Shown piece by piece: positions 43,324 through 53,364 of a stretch of DNA of 53,364 nt (position 1 is the first letter of the stretch; the number at the start of each line of letters is the position of its first letter). Under the pieces are notes generated by a model. That model was not told the DNA's origin and made no database searches. It saw only the letters and a list, made by a program, of their open reading frames with translations. A program made the position numbers and the translations under genes. This DNA comes from Adiantum capillus-veneris (Eukaryota; Streptophyta; Polypodiopsida; Polypodiales; Pteridaceae): assembly GCA_014529385.2 (NCBI GenBank), contig JABFUD020000325.1, positions 1 to 53,364 on the forward strand, given 5' to 3'.

Positions 43324-46300
43324 GATAGTTATATCATTGTATTGTACCGAAAGGGTAGTGTTTCCCTTCTCCCTTCGCAGTAGTCCCCTACCTTGTTTAT
43401 AGGTAATGATCTGACAATTTTAGTATGTATGTCTTTGTTTTGTAATTTTTTCAAGTCCATTTGAGATGCTTCTTTTAGCCCCATCTTTTCCATGGTGGTT
43501 TGTATATCTTCCCACAACTACGGTTTTAACCTCCGTTGTTCTCCCAAAGTGATTGTGCATGGAAATGGTGTTGACATAATGGATTGTAGACTAACCACAT
43601 CCAAGGTTTGTCTTGGCCTTTCTAGGTTGGTTGTTTTGCAGACCATCAATTTTGTCTTCATTCTCTCCTAAGTAGGATGGTAGCATTTGCAAAGTTCTAG
43701 CTTTTGAAGAGCTTGACTGCTCGGATCCCCAATCTCCAGATACTGATTGTTTCTCCAGTTTTGTGGGGAATCTATCAAACTAAACTTCCTCAATTAGAGC
43801 TGATTTCAAGGTTATGCTCCCATCTTTTTCTTCTCTAACCCTTTTCCACAGGTAGTTCATCCAATCTCCTTCAACTATCGATACCTCATCCCATCCTTCC
43901 TCACTATCAGGAACTTCCAGTTTAGGTGATGGTCTATTATCGTTTGCCATGTTTCCCAACTTGTCTTTTTCTTGATCTCTTTCCTTCATGTTTTCGGTCT
44001 CATTTTTAGTCAATTTTTCCGCAACCTCCTGTTGTGGATTCAATTTTTCCATCATGGTTTATTTGATTTACACAAGGTTTCTGTAAGCATCTAGTCTAGC
44101 TGCTTCCATATCTGGTGGTGGATAATTTTTCCATTGATTTTCCAGGGTTTGACCCGCTTTCAACCCAGCTTGGAAAACCTCCAGAGCTCCATTGATTGGT
44201 TCGTAGATTCAATTGACTAGTACTGATCCAGTCAATTTTGATTTTGGTTCCTTGAATTCTGTTGAAGGAGTCTAAATTCTTTCTTCTGTTTCCTTCCGTA
44301 TCTTCTCTTCAGTCTCTTTTCACTGTTTTTGTCTCTTAAGTTTGTACTTCTTACATCTTTCTTTTGTGGAATTTTTAGAGTATTTACTGGATTTGTCAGA
44401 TCCACTTGTGTTTTTTTGCTTGTTCTCCTTGTCCTAGGATCTAGTCATCACTTGAACAGGAATTGTTGGTTCTTGTTCTGATGAACTACTTGGCATGATT
44501 TAAATTATGTTTATAGCAATTCTTCCTTTGTTGATTGGGTTCTTCCTCCTTGTCTTGGGCTCTAGTCATCACTTGAACATGAATTGTTGGTTCCCCTTCT
44601 GATGAACTACTTTGCATGATTTGAATTATGTTTATAGCAGTTCTTCCTTTGTTGGTTGGGTTCCTAAGACAATCTTCGGGAAAGTGTCCTCCCTTTCATC
44701 CACATGCCCCATAATAAGACTCTATAGGTTGTGCATTCTTATTTGGTTTGGGACAATCATTTTTCCGCTCCACAGTTATGACACTTTCCAATTTTTGATT
44801 TGGGAATTGGCTTGACCATTGGTGGTCTCATCCCCTGATTTGCAATAAAGTTAACAGGTGTTGTTTCAGTAGGTGTTTGACACATCGGCTCCATAGGGAA
44901 TGGAGCAGTATGGCTATACCACTCTTCTTCTATCCCCATTGTTACGGAGCTTGTTTTAGGGTATGGAGTAACAAGTACTAGAGCTTGCTCATCCATCTAT
45001 CCCTTGGGTAGCATATACTTGACCGATACAACATTATTCCAAGGGAGTGGTGGTTGTTGGCATAATACTGGCAATGTTCTCTCTATATTCATTGGCGATC
45101 TTTGCATGCGTGCCACCTTTGGTTGGTAGTGATACATGTGTTGTCCTTGTGGCCTCATTGGCACATACTAAACATTCCCGTCGTATTTAGGCTTGTAGTA
45201 GCACTCATTTATCTTGTGATTTGTCCATTTTCCTTCAATGGCGCACCATTTTAATTGCCTTTATGGTTGTCCTTGATTTGGTCCATGTGTTGGGCCTCTC
45301 AACGACATCCTTTGCATGTTGATCATCATATTGTTCATGCGCTTCAACATGTCCTCTATAGAACTAAAAGTCCTTCCAAAATTAACGAGACAAGTCTTTC
45401 CTCGGTTGGAATTTCCAACTCCAGACATTTGTTTATATATTGCCTCATTCAACTTACACTATCCCTTACAGTCTCTCCATGTTTCTGCATGAAACTATAG
45501 ATTTGTGCCACTGTACTGTGCTTTATCCCCATTTTGAAACAAGTAGCAAAAAATCTCATTGCCAAGGTTGGAAAGTTGGTTATCGTTCCAGGCAGTATGG
45601 TTTGAAATCAAGTAAAATCTTTTCCTTATAAGGTCATCCCGAACCCCTCAAAATGTGTATGGAAGTTAGTTATGCACTCAACTCTCAAAACCTACTGAAG
45701 CTAGCCAAATGGTCATATGGATCCCTTGATTCGCTGTATTTTTTGACCCACTTTTGGAAATCTGCTAGTATGACCCTACGGTTGCACCGCACCATCTCTT
45801 TCCCTTCTGACCAGTGTCTCTCCCATTAATCCCTCAAACCATCTGTTTGGTAAATGTGACTCCTGTGGACCTCTTATCGTCCTTGTGTCACTCATTACTC
45901 GCCTGTTGATGGTGGTTTCTATTTTTCTTCCCTGTTAGCGTCATTGCGGTGGCTACTTCTTGCTGCTCTTCCCCTTTGATTGGCCATGCTATCGTAGGCT
46001 CAAGTATTTGGATCCTCGTTTTGATTGGTTTCTTGTATGGTTCCCATAATTACTTCACGGATTGAGTTTCCCTGGTACTTGGTTTGTTCTCTTTTGGGAT
46101 CATCATAACAAAGTTATTGTTGTAACAATATCTAAAGAGATGAGCGAGAAGTTCTGCCAACCCTTTTTCCATGATCTTGAAGATGCACACAATTTTCAAG
46201 GGAGTCAATTGTCCTAGTTTGGCATGGGTGGTCCCGACCAAATCTGTAATATTGTTCTCTTTCCAACAATAAACTACAAATCGTGGGTTATCCGTGGGGA

Positions 46301-46733
46301 TACGCTTCAATGGTTTGGTGTCAATCAACTCATAACCTTCTAGTTCTAACATTAGAGGTCCCTCCTTTATAGCTTTATCTGGTATTAGAGTATAGATCTC
46401 TAATCCCCATTTATCCACTGAGTCGGGGTCCCGTATCTTATGATATTATACTCCATTTTGGTCCATGTAAAGGTTGTCTTGTTTGTTTGCTCTCACCTCC
46501 TCTTCAAAATCGATGGTATGGTCATCTATCCGCACTGCGAACTCCTCATTAGGGTCCAAGTATTGTATTTGTTGGTCTTGAATAAAGTCAGGATATGATT
46601 GAATTTGAATGAGGTCCCTGTTCCTGATTGAGTCGAAAAGGAAGACATATCTAAGCTTGAGTCGGAATATGCATCTGATACTTCTTTTGCAATAGTTTTC
46701 GAAGGTATCCCTTACACTCTCTTTTGTGGACAC
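43324..46733 (-). pseudogene. GYP3 gag with two zinc knuckles, many breaks
   Basis: Gag starts at 46733 (MSTKESVRDTF) and continues in frame, past one stop near 46446, to WGLEIYTLIPDKAIKEG. The middle (45900-45000) is heavily damaged. Near 44770-44670 two cysteine modules appear: CHNCGAEK followed by DCP, and YGACG-KGGHFPEDC. A C-terminal charged part lies at 44055-43780 (EKDQEKDK-like, then PDSEEGWDEV). A 121-bp tandem duplication falls in this gene at 44420-44663. Its period is not a multiple of three, so it shifts the frame. Confidence 0.65.
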
Positions 46734-48141
46734 TCTACTCCTATGCCACTCGAGCTTCCCAAAACTCTACCAGATCTAGGTTCATATATGGACTTATTCA
46801 CTCAATTGAAGTGATACTTCAAACCTGGAAATGTGGCCTTGATTTCAATCACAATGCTTTTGCTTTTGCTCTTGATTCGTCACCAAGTCACGAGTCCCTG
46901 CACACCAACACTTAAAACCGTATGTGATTCCACAATTTAACGTCAATTTGGTCAATAAAGAGTCAAAAAGATACAAAATTTCCTTTCTCTATCCCTCGTC
47001 GATAGACTCTTTGTGCAAAAAAGGATGTGAATTTTGCTCAGGCTATCTTAGGCACGCCGAAGATAGCTGCACTCATAGGTAGGCCCAATTTCAACTTTCA
47101 ACTCATAAATGGAGTCCTTATGGCTTGCCAAAGACAACCCTAATGTCAAATATGCAAAATTACTTCCCTGCTGTGAGATTTATCTTCAACACGTCGAAGA
47201 TAATCTTCTTCTTTTTCACTTTTTCTTGCAATTTGTGGCTTGGGTTGGGTTCTTCAAGTGATTTCAAGCTTGTACCATGAATTTCACAAAGTTTTGACCA
47301 CTCATCAATGTTTTTAGCTCTTTTTGAGCCTAAAGGCTGGTTTTCTCAATTCCCTTGGTGTATTGATTTTTTCACAACTCCAATTTTGATGAAACTTGCT
47401 TAGGAGCTGTATTATAACCCTAATAGACCTTGGGGATTGAAAACTGAGAAAACTATCCCTTCTAGTGAGATTTTTATCTTCGGAAATCTCTTCCACAAAT
47501 TTTAATATTTTTCATTTTTGTCTTCACAGATTGATTTTCTGATTAGATTTAGGATTTATACACACCTTGGTTTCAAGTTTTAGCCTACTTTGACTTTTCC
47601 TAGTTGATTTTCTATGACGTCTTCGTTTTTTTCCAATTTTTGGGCTTGACTAAGTGTTTTACTAATCCAAATGGTTCTAAAATCAATGGGAGTTATCTAC
47701 TTACATTTTACTACCACCTTGTAAGTCTAGTTTTCTAGTTTTAGTCTCATAAACCCCCTATCTATCTTCGGCATGCCGAAGATAGATTGTCAACGTTTTT
47801 GGTTTTCGTCAATGCACCTTTGACCAGATGCACTCCTTATGGTTTTCTACTTACCCTACACCTACTGAACATAAAAAAAGAGTGCAGAAAGTAGAAAATA
47901 CAACTTTCAGTCTCAAATTCCTACTTTCTATCGAGGTAACACCCTTACCGAACACTAGCCAGTCTCAAGGATCCTATCATCCTACTATCTTAAGCTCCCG
48001 AGGTCCTTACCGAGTATCTCTACTCTCAAGCACCTCTCAGTCGTGATGAGGATAGAAAATGTGTCACTCTAATCGAAACTAGAGGAAGTAATGGAAATTC
48101 AAGTGAGTGTTTTGGGTTTTCTCTAGTCTAAGTTGCCTCGT
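46734..48141 (-). other. GYP3 leader with three 24-26-bp palindromic motifs
   Basis: Non-coding leader of about 1.4 kb between primer site and gag. It contains a perfect 26-bp palindrome at 47761-47786 (arm TCTATCTTCGGCA) and two imperfect relatives at 47042-47067 and 47180-47203, plus a half-site TATCTTCGG near 47475. No other feature was seen. Confidence 0.65.
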
Positions 48142-48158
48142 CCCCGACAATGACGCCA
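48142..48158 (-). promoter_or_regulatory. GYP3 primer-binding site
   Basis: Minus strand reads TGGCGTCATTGTCGGGG three bases after the LTR end ACA. It resembles the common plant gypsy primer site TGGCGCCGTTGCCGGGG with three changes. It fixes the minus orientation of GYP3. Confidence 0.65.
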
Positions 48159-48161
48159 AAA

Positions 48162-48432
48162 TGTCGGCCGACTGCCAAAACTCACCATATCAATGCTGGC
48201 AAAGCAAGAACCACATACATAAAATGTCAATCCGTGGGATGTAGTTGACTTGACTAGTGCATGGAGGCTACAAGAGATAGCCAATCTCTTGAAAAACCCA
48301 AGTCTATGTCGCTTCTACTTATCTAAGTCTCAAGAGTGTGTCAGACACCAAAAGCTACTTTCTCTACCCGCAACAATATACATACAAATTTGTGTAGCTA
48401 TAGGTCTCTGAATGGAATGAAACTTAAGAACA
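48162..48432 (-). repeat. GYP3 5' LTR (271 bp)
   Basis: The plus-strand copy starts TGTCGGCCGACTGCC and ends AAGAACA. It matches the solo copy at 50180-50437 over almost its full length. Its outer side abuts the truncated copia-type LTR at 48433. Confidence 0.75.
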
Positions 48433-49063
<631 letters not shown>

Positions 49064-50174
49064 GTCATTTGGGACAAATTACGACTCAATGATCGAGGGA
49101 TGTCAGTTTTCAAATATTTTCAATCCGAGAGTATGCAATTAGACATGATGATCTCATTGGGTAGGTAATTGAGAGGAGGTATCAGAAAAGTCTAGGTATG
49201 TATAGCCATGTAGGCCAATATTTCTCTCATTTGCATTCTCTAGACCTTAGAGAAAGCCTAACATTGATCACAAAAACATTACAACAATTAGTTGTAAACA
49301 TATCAGCTATAACCATAAAACCCACATAAGCCATAGACCATAAACCTACCATTAACCATAAAGTAGACATAATCCATAAAGTTATGAGTACAACCATAAA
49401 TCTTAAAAAATAACCATAAACCTATGATGTGATAAAATATAGTAACAACCTGCAAGAGCCATAAATGTGTGCATAACTATAACCGTGCTAGCTAAACATA
49501 AACCTACAAAAATAACCATTCTATTAGCTATAAAATAGAAACCTACAAGCATAACCTAAAACCATAAAGGAGCCATAATCCATAAACATGCAAGCATAAC
49601 CATACATCTGAGGGCATACCTCAAAGTCCAAAAAAAATGTAGCCATAAACCAATCACCAAAAAACCACATCAAATATTGCATGGCAAAAAATCTATAACA
49701 TGTATAAAGAAGCACAGCATACCAAGAGCAACAACTAGCAAGCTCTTACATAGACGTGTAGGTTCATGTGTTCTTGTCACTTGTGACCTCCCATCATACA
49801 AGACGTCCACCACAATCTTTGCATGACAATCCTTGAAGCAAGGATCAACACACATTGTTTTCTTGCATTCCTGCAACCCCATGTAGTGCATGAAGGTTTT
49901 CATCCCTCCACATGATTTTGCTCAGACCTGAGACCCTCTCTTTTCATAGCACACACAACATAATACTTGCTTGTTGAATCATGCAAGAGCATAGGAAAGT
50001 GTTCAATGTACACATCCTAAAAAATGGGCCTTTTGCATATGGCCAAAATGCACTATTTACATACTACTCATGCAAGTGTAGCATAAAATCAAATCTAGAA
50101 GTGTCAAGATTTTGGTGAAAATCCTTCTTGATAATCCAATAATTGGTAAAGATAGAGTCCAGAAGACCCCAAAA
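49064..50174. repeat. diffuse CCATAA(A)-rich DNA
   Basis: Between about 49290 and 49670 the word CCATAA(A) recurs irregularly some fifteen times (ACCATAAACC, GCCATAAAC, CCATAAAG) without a fixed period. No gene was seen in the interval. The minus-strand frames there are low-information products of the repeat. Confidence 0.65.
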
Positions 50175-50442
50175 GCATGTGTCGGCCGGCTGCCAAGCCT
50201 CACCATATCAATGCTACCAAAGCGAAAACCACATACATAAAATGTCAATCCGTGGGATGTAGCCAACCCGACTAGTGCATGGAGGCTACAAGAGGTAGCC
50301 AATCTCTCGAAAAAACCAAGTCTATGTTGCTTCTACTTATCTAAGTCTCGAGTGTGTGTCAGACACCAAAAGCTACTTTCTCTACCGCAACCTTATCCAG
50401 ACATAAAGTCTCCAAATAGAATGAAACTTAATGCCTAGCATG
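50175..50442 (-). mobile_element. solo LTR of the GYP3 family with GCATG target duplication
   Basis: GCATG occurs on both sides (50175-50179 and 50438-50442). The LTR is 50180-50437 (258 bp). It begins TGTCGGCCGGCTGCC and ends CCTA, where CA is expected; one C-to-T change explains it. It closely matches 48162-48432. There is no primer site next to it, as expected for a solo LTR. Confidence 0.75.
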
Positions 50443-51121
50443 GGCAGGGTATCCTCTACACTCTCATGTGCTCAAATGTTGTTTCTGACACCTGGACAAA
50501 ATTGTACATAAGATAAACCGCCTATTTTAGGATTGTCAATTTCGGTACCAAAAGGGCTTTATAGCTTCCTCTAAACGTGCTCTATCTATCCCTAAGGTCA
50601 AGATCCAGTTTTAGTGCATGTATTGTACATAGGGAACAAAAATTATCTCATAGATGGGCACGACTAAAAGCATACTTTATTGTGAGAAACTTACATTAAA
50701 AGAGAGAACTTTCATCTATGAACGCATTGGTATGCTCAGAACAACAATGCAATATTATACACGAGAGAGACGAGAGATTGAAGAAACAGTAGACAGTCGT
50801 TGAACTGTTGTAGCAACGCTTACTTTTTATTATCCAAAACTTAGGTCTTAAAGTTACAAAAATTGGCTTTTATACCTTAGCCAAGGTGTAAAAATGGATT
50901 CCTAGCTAATTGGGGCTTAGTATAAGGTTAAGAGATTGCATATAATTATAAACATGGAAGCCATTGGCCCTTTTAGACTCATTGGTACTCAATAATATTA
51001 CAACGGCTTTAGACTTGCAGGATTTTTCAATAATAAAATGGGTTTGATTACAATCATTTGGCTTGAAAAAACGTGTGGAGTCCTGCTTGATGCTCTTCTT
51101 TTTCTTTTGTTAGTTGAGTAG
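50443..51121. other. spacer, no gene seen
   Basis: AT-rich. It contains a stretch near 50790-50920 that reads like LTR or transcript-end sequence but has no partner copy in the window. Confidence 0.4.
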
Positions 51122-51412
51122 CTAATAATCCCCCCTCCTTGCATGTGTCGTCCATGACACAACTACTTTGGGTGCTAAGTAGTGGTCAGGCTTTCGCGTT
51201 GCCGTTCTCTTTGCTTGATGCTTAAGACCTTGTTGGTACTTGAGACATAGCTCTTTGTCTTCAATGGACATGAATTTCATGTTGATTGCATTCTTTAGCT
51301 TCGTTGTTGAATAGCTGACAAACCGAGCTCGCAGGTTTGTGATGACAGGGCCAAAGATCTTTGATATGCAAGTGTAAAATCCCATGTAGAATGCTTCTTC
51401 AAATGTCTGCAT
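51122..51412 (-). CDS. unidentified 96-residue open frame
   Basis: The frame begins MQTFEEAFYMGFYTCISKIF and ends KVVVSWTTHARRGDY. It contains KLKNAINMKFMSIEDKELCL and a basic segment (KHQAKRTATRKPDHY). Composition is protein-like, and it is open to the exact point where the copia fragment starts on the other strand. It could be an exon or gag fragment of another element cut by that junction. I do not recognise the family. Confidence 0.3.
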   Translation of the reverse strand: MQTFEEAFYMGFYTCISKIFGPVITNLRARFVSYSTTKLKNAINMKFMSIEDKELCLKYQQGLKHQAKRTATRKPDHYLAPKVVVSWTTHARRGDY

Positions 51413-52273
51413 ATAATACTTGGGTATACAATTTAAGCAGTGTGATGGCGGTATTGCCTTGTGTCAGACAAGTTACATAGAGACATTGCTATGTAAGTTT
51501 GGACTTGAGGATTGCAAACCTATTGCCACTCCCATGGAAACAGGTTTGAAATTGAGTCTTCATGATGTTGGTGATCTTGTCGATGTCACTCTAACTGCTG
51601 TTGGCTGCCTTATTTATGTATGCAACACGAGGCCGGATATTCAATGTGCAATCTCATAGGTTAGCAGATTTATGCATAGCCTGAGTCTAAGCATTGGCAG
51701 GTTGTCAAGATAATTTTTTGTTACTTGAGTGGCACTTTACATCTTGGCTTGTTTTATCCCAAGGGGGATCATTGCCACCAGCTTTACATACTTTTTTGGA
51801 CTCATGTGGGTTGGTTGTGTTGGCACGCGAGTGTCCATGAGTGGTTTTTTTTTTCATGCTCGGCAGTTCATGCATATCATGGCTGAGCAGGAAGCAACCT
51901 ACTGTGTCCACTTTCATTTGTGAGGCTGAGTACAGGGCAGTCTTCAAGCTACGGTTGAGTGTGTATGGCTCCGACGCCTTATGGAGGATTTGGGTGTTGG
52001 ATAGGACACTACCAACACTATCTACACTGACAGTCAGAGTGCATTGGTAGTTGGGAGGAGCCCAATTTTTCATGCTCACACAAATCACACTGAGGTGCAT
52101 TACCACTATGTCAAGGAGAGGCTCTCAGCAGGAGAGATCAACTTGGCTTATGTGCCAACGCAGGACAACCCTGCAAATCTTTTCACAAAGACATTGTCTC
52201 GTGAGAAGATCAAAGCTTTCCGCAATGCTTTGGGCTTACTTCCCTATGTGGATTGTGAACACAGTTGGACCAC
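51413..52273 (+). pseudogene. Ty1/copia RT end and RNase H, frameshifted
   Basis: Starts abruptly inside RT with YLGIQFKQCDGGIALCQTSY and KFGLEDCKPIATPME, then CLIYVCNTRPDIQCAIS. RNase H follows across frames: SGTLHLGLFYP, SMSGFFFMLGSSCISWLSRK, CEAEYRAVFKL and finally FHAHTNHTEVHYHYVKERL with NLFTKTLSREKIKAFRNALG. This is the standard copia C-terminal order. At least four shifts break it. Everything upstream of mid-RT is missing. No 3' LTR could be delimited downstream, though TTTTTTCCCTC stretches follow near 52285-52320. Confidence 0.8.
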
Positions 52274-53364
52274 TGGGGTATTTTTTCCCTCACTAGGAGG
52301 TTTTTTCCCTCGTGCATTGTATATACACCCATCACTCTAGGGCTATCTTATCTTTCCATTGCACACTAAGTAATACACTCTTTGTTGTGTGCCTTGAGCT
52401 TCCTTCGTCTTCTCCAAACTGTGTACGTTTGTTTCCCTTCAACCCTATTGCCAACATATGGCTGACAGGCCATGTTGTTTGATAGGTAGGCTAAGAGGTG
52501 CTATGGTTTATGGTGATAGGTCTTATGATTTTTGACCGATATGTTTTGTTGTTGATAGGTAGACTAAGAGGTCCTATGGTTTATGGTTGATTGGTCTTAT
52601 GGTTTACGATTGATTATTTATGGTTGATAGGTTTATGGTTGATGGTCTTATGTTTTTATGATCTATAATAGGCTCTAGTTGTTGCTCTTTTTGGATTTGT
52701 AGCGGTGCACCACACTCAATGTGGTGGCTATGACAAAGACTATTGTTTGTGCTCTTTTTTTGATTGACAGCTTTGGGGTTGTGTAGTAAATGTTTCCTCT
52801 CTTGCAGTGGTATCATTGTAGTGCAACTTTCTACTCTTTTTGATAGACCGTGCTCTCTTATGGAGATTCAAGGCAAATTTTGGGAGCTTATTGGTTTTTG
52901 ACAGGAGTTCATAAGTTTGTGGGATTTACTTGGATATGTTAGCTTATGGTTTGATTAGCTTATGTCTACTTGGATACGAATTTGTGGTAGCTACTTGCAT
53001 ATGGTAGCTTATGTTTTCATCCACTTATGACATTGTGGTTGCTACTTGGTTATAGTAGCTCATGGTTCTATTGGCTTATGACTTTGTGGTAGCTTATCAT
53101 ATTGTTAGCTACTTGGATGTGGTTCTTTCATGTATATTTGTATATGGTCATTTATAACACGTTCAATGACTAGTGCGCTTGGTTCATGGAAAGTTTATAG
53201 TCGTAGGTATCAATCTCCATTACCAAACTCTTTTATGGTTGTGAATTGATCTAAAAAATTTACAATATGTGTCAATTCAATATGAGTATATGAAAACATC
53301 GTATGTTATCAGGCCAAGGGCCAAGTCTAAACTCTATACTCTCCACCTAGCCTATTGCCAATAA
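52274..53364. repeat. TTATGG-rich DNA with a 73-bp tandem duplication
   Basis: GATAGGTAG(G/A)CTAAGAGGT starts two tandem units at 52481 and 52554 (73-bp period), both continuing CTATGGTTTATGG. Beyond them TATGGTT, TTATGG and AGCTTATG words recur loosely to about 53110. No gene was seen to the window end. Confidence 0.7.

Larger units (their letters stand above)
37940..48432 (-). mobile_element. GYP3: degenerate minus-strand Ty3/gypsy element, 3' end missing
   Basis: Read right to left: LTR (48432-48162), primer site, leader with palindromes, gag with two zinc knuckles, protease, linker, RT-RNase H, two successive integrase-type zinc modules, integrase core and C-terminal domain ending near 37940. 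No matching 3' LTR is visible to the left. A 795-bp solo LTR is inserted at 39499-40293. Stops are frequent, and several are CGA-to-TGA. It lacks an archaeal-type RNase H and a chromodomain, so it differs from both GYP1 and GYP-B. Confidence 0.8.

Overview
The window is nuclear DNA of a land plant, read almost entirely as a layered transposable-element graveyard. The evidence is plant-type Ty3/gypsy lineages (a chromodomain chromovirus and a Tat-like element with a second, archaeal-type RNase H), Ty1/copia remnants, a CACTA transposase of the TNP2 family, a tRNA-derived SINE-like unit, a possible PPR-protein remnant, AT-rich spacers and unusually many long GA/CA/CT microsatellites. I cannot name the species. 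A seed-free plant or gymnosperm is possible, but that is a weak inference. I found no intact ordinary host gene. The only long intact reading frame is the 1005-residue pol of the first retroelement.

Layout. 78-658: 5' end of a minus-strand copia-like element with a 191-bp LTR. 2503-11370: a complete chromovirus (here GYP1) with ~1.5-1.6 kb LTRs, damaged gag, intact pol and a TAGCC target duplication. 11371-18960: gene-poor spacer with tandem repeats, a 200-bp homopurine block and eroded coding remnants. 18690-25661: a decayed DNA-transposon neighbourhood. It holds a TNP2 transposase in at least two exons (minus), a spliced SET-domain-like gene (minus), a small spliced acidic gene (plus), a SINE-like unit, one candidate CACTA end and a right end made of repeated GTCGCTTAAGCGAC-type palindromes. 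26319-36127: a retroelement (GYP-A) whose gag is split by a complete Tat-like element (GYP-B, 26533-35257). 36480-37830: a 111-bp foldback, huge GA arrays, a G20 run and a possible PPR remnant. 37940-48432: a third Ty3/gypsy element on the minus strand (GYP3). A 795-bp solo LTR is inserted exactly inside its integrase zinc finger. 48433-53364: a truncated second copy of that LTR, a solo LTR of the GYP3 family, a copia RT/RNase H remnant and diffuse CCATAA/TTATGG-rich DNA.

How it fits together. The genes do not form a pathway; they record successive insertions. GYP-B went into GYP-A, the copia-type LTR went into GYP3, and GYP3 appears to have gone into another copy of that LTR. GYP1 is the youngest large insertion by LTR similarity and pol integrity. 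Many stop codons in GYP-B and GYP3 are the CGA-to-TGA or CAG-to-TAG changes expected from deamination of methylated cytosines, which suggests long epigenetic silencing. The least explained object is the SET-domain-like gene beside the TNP2 transposase.
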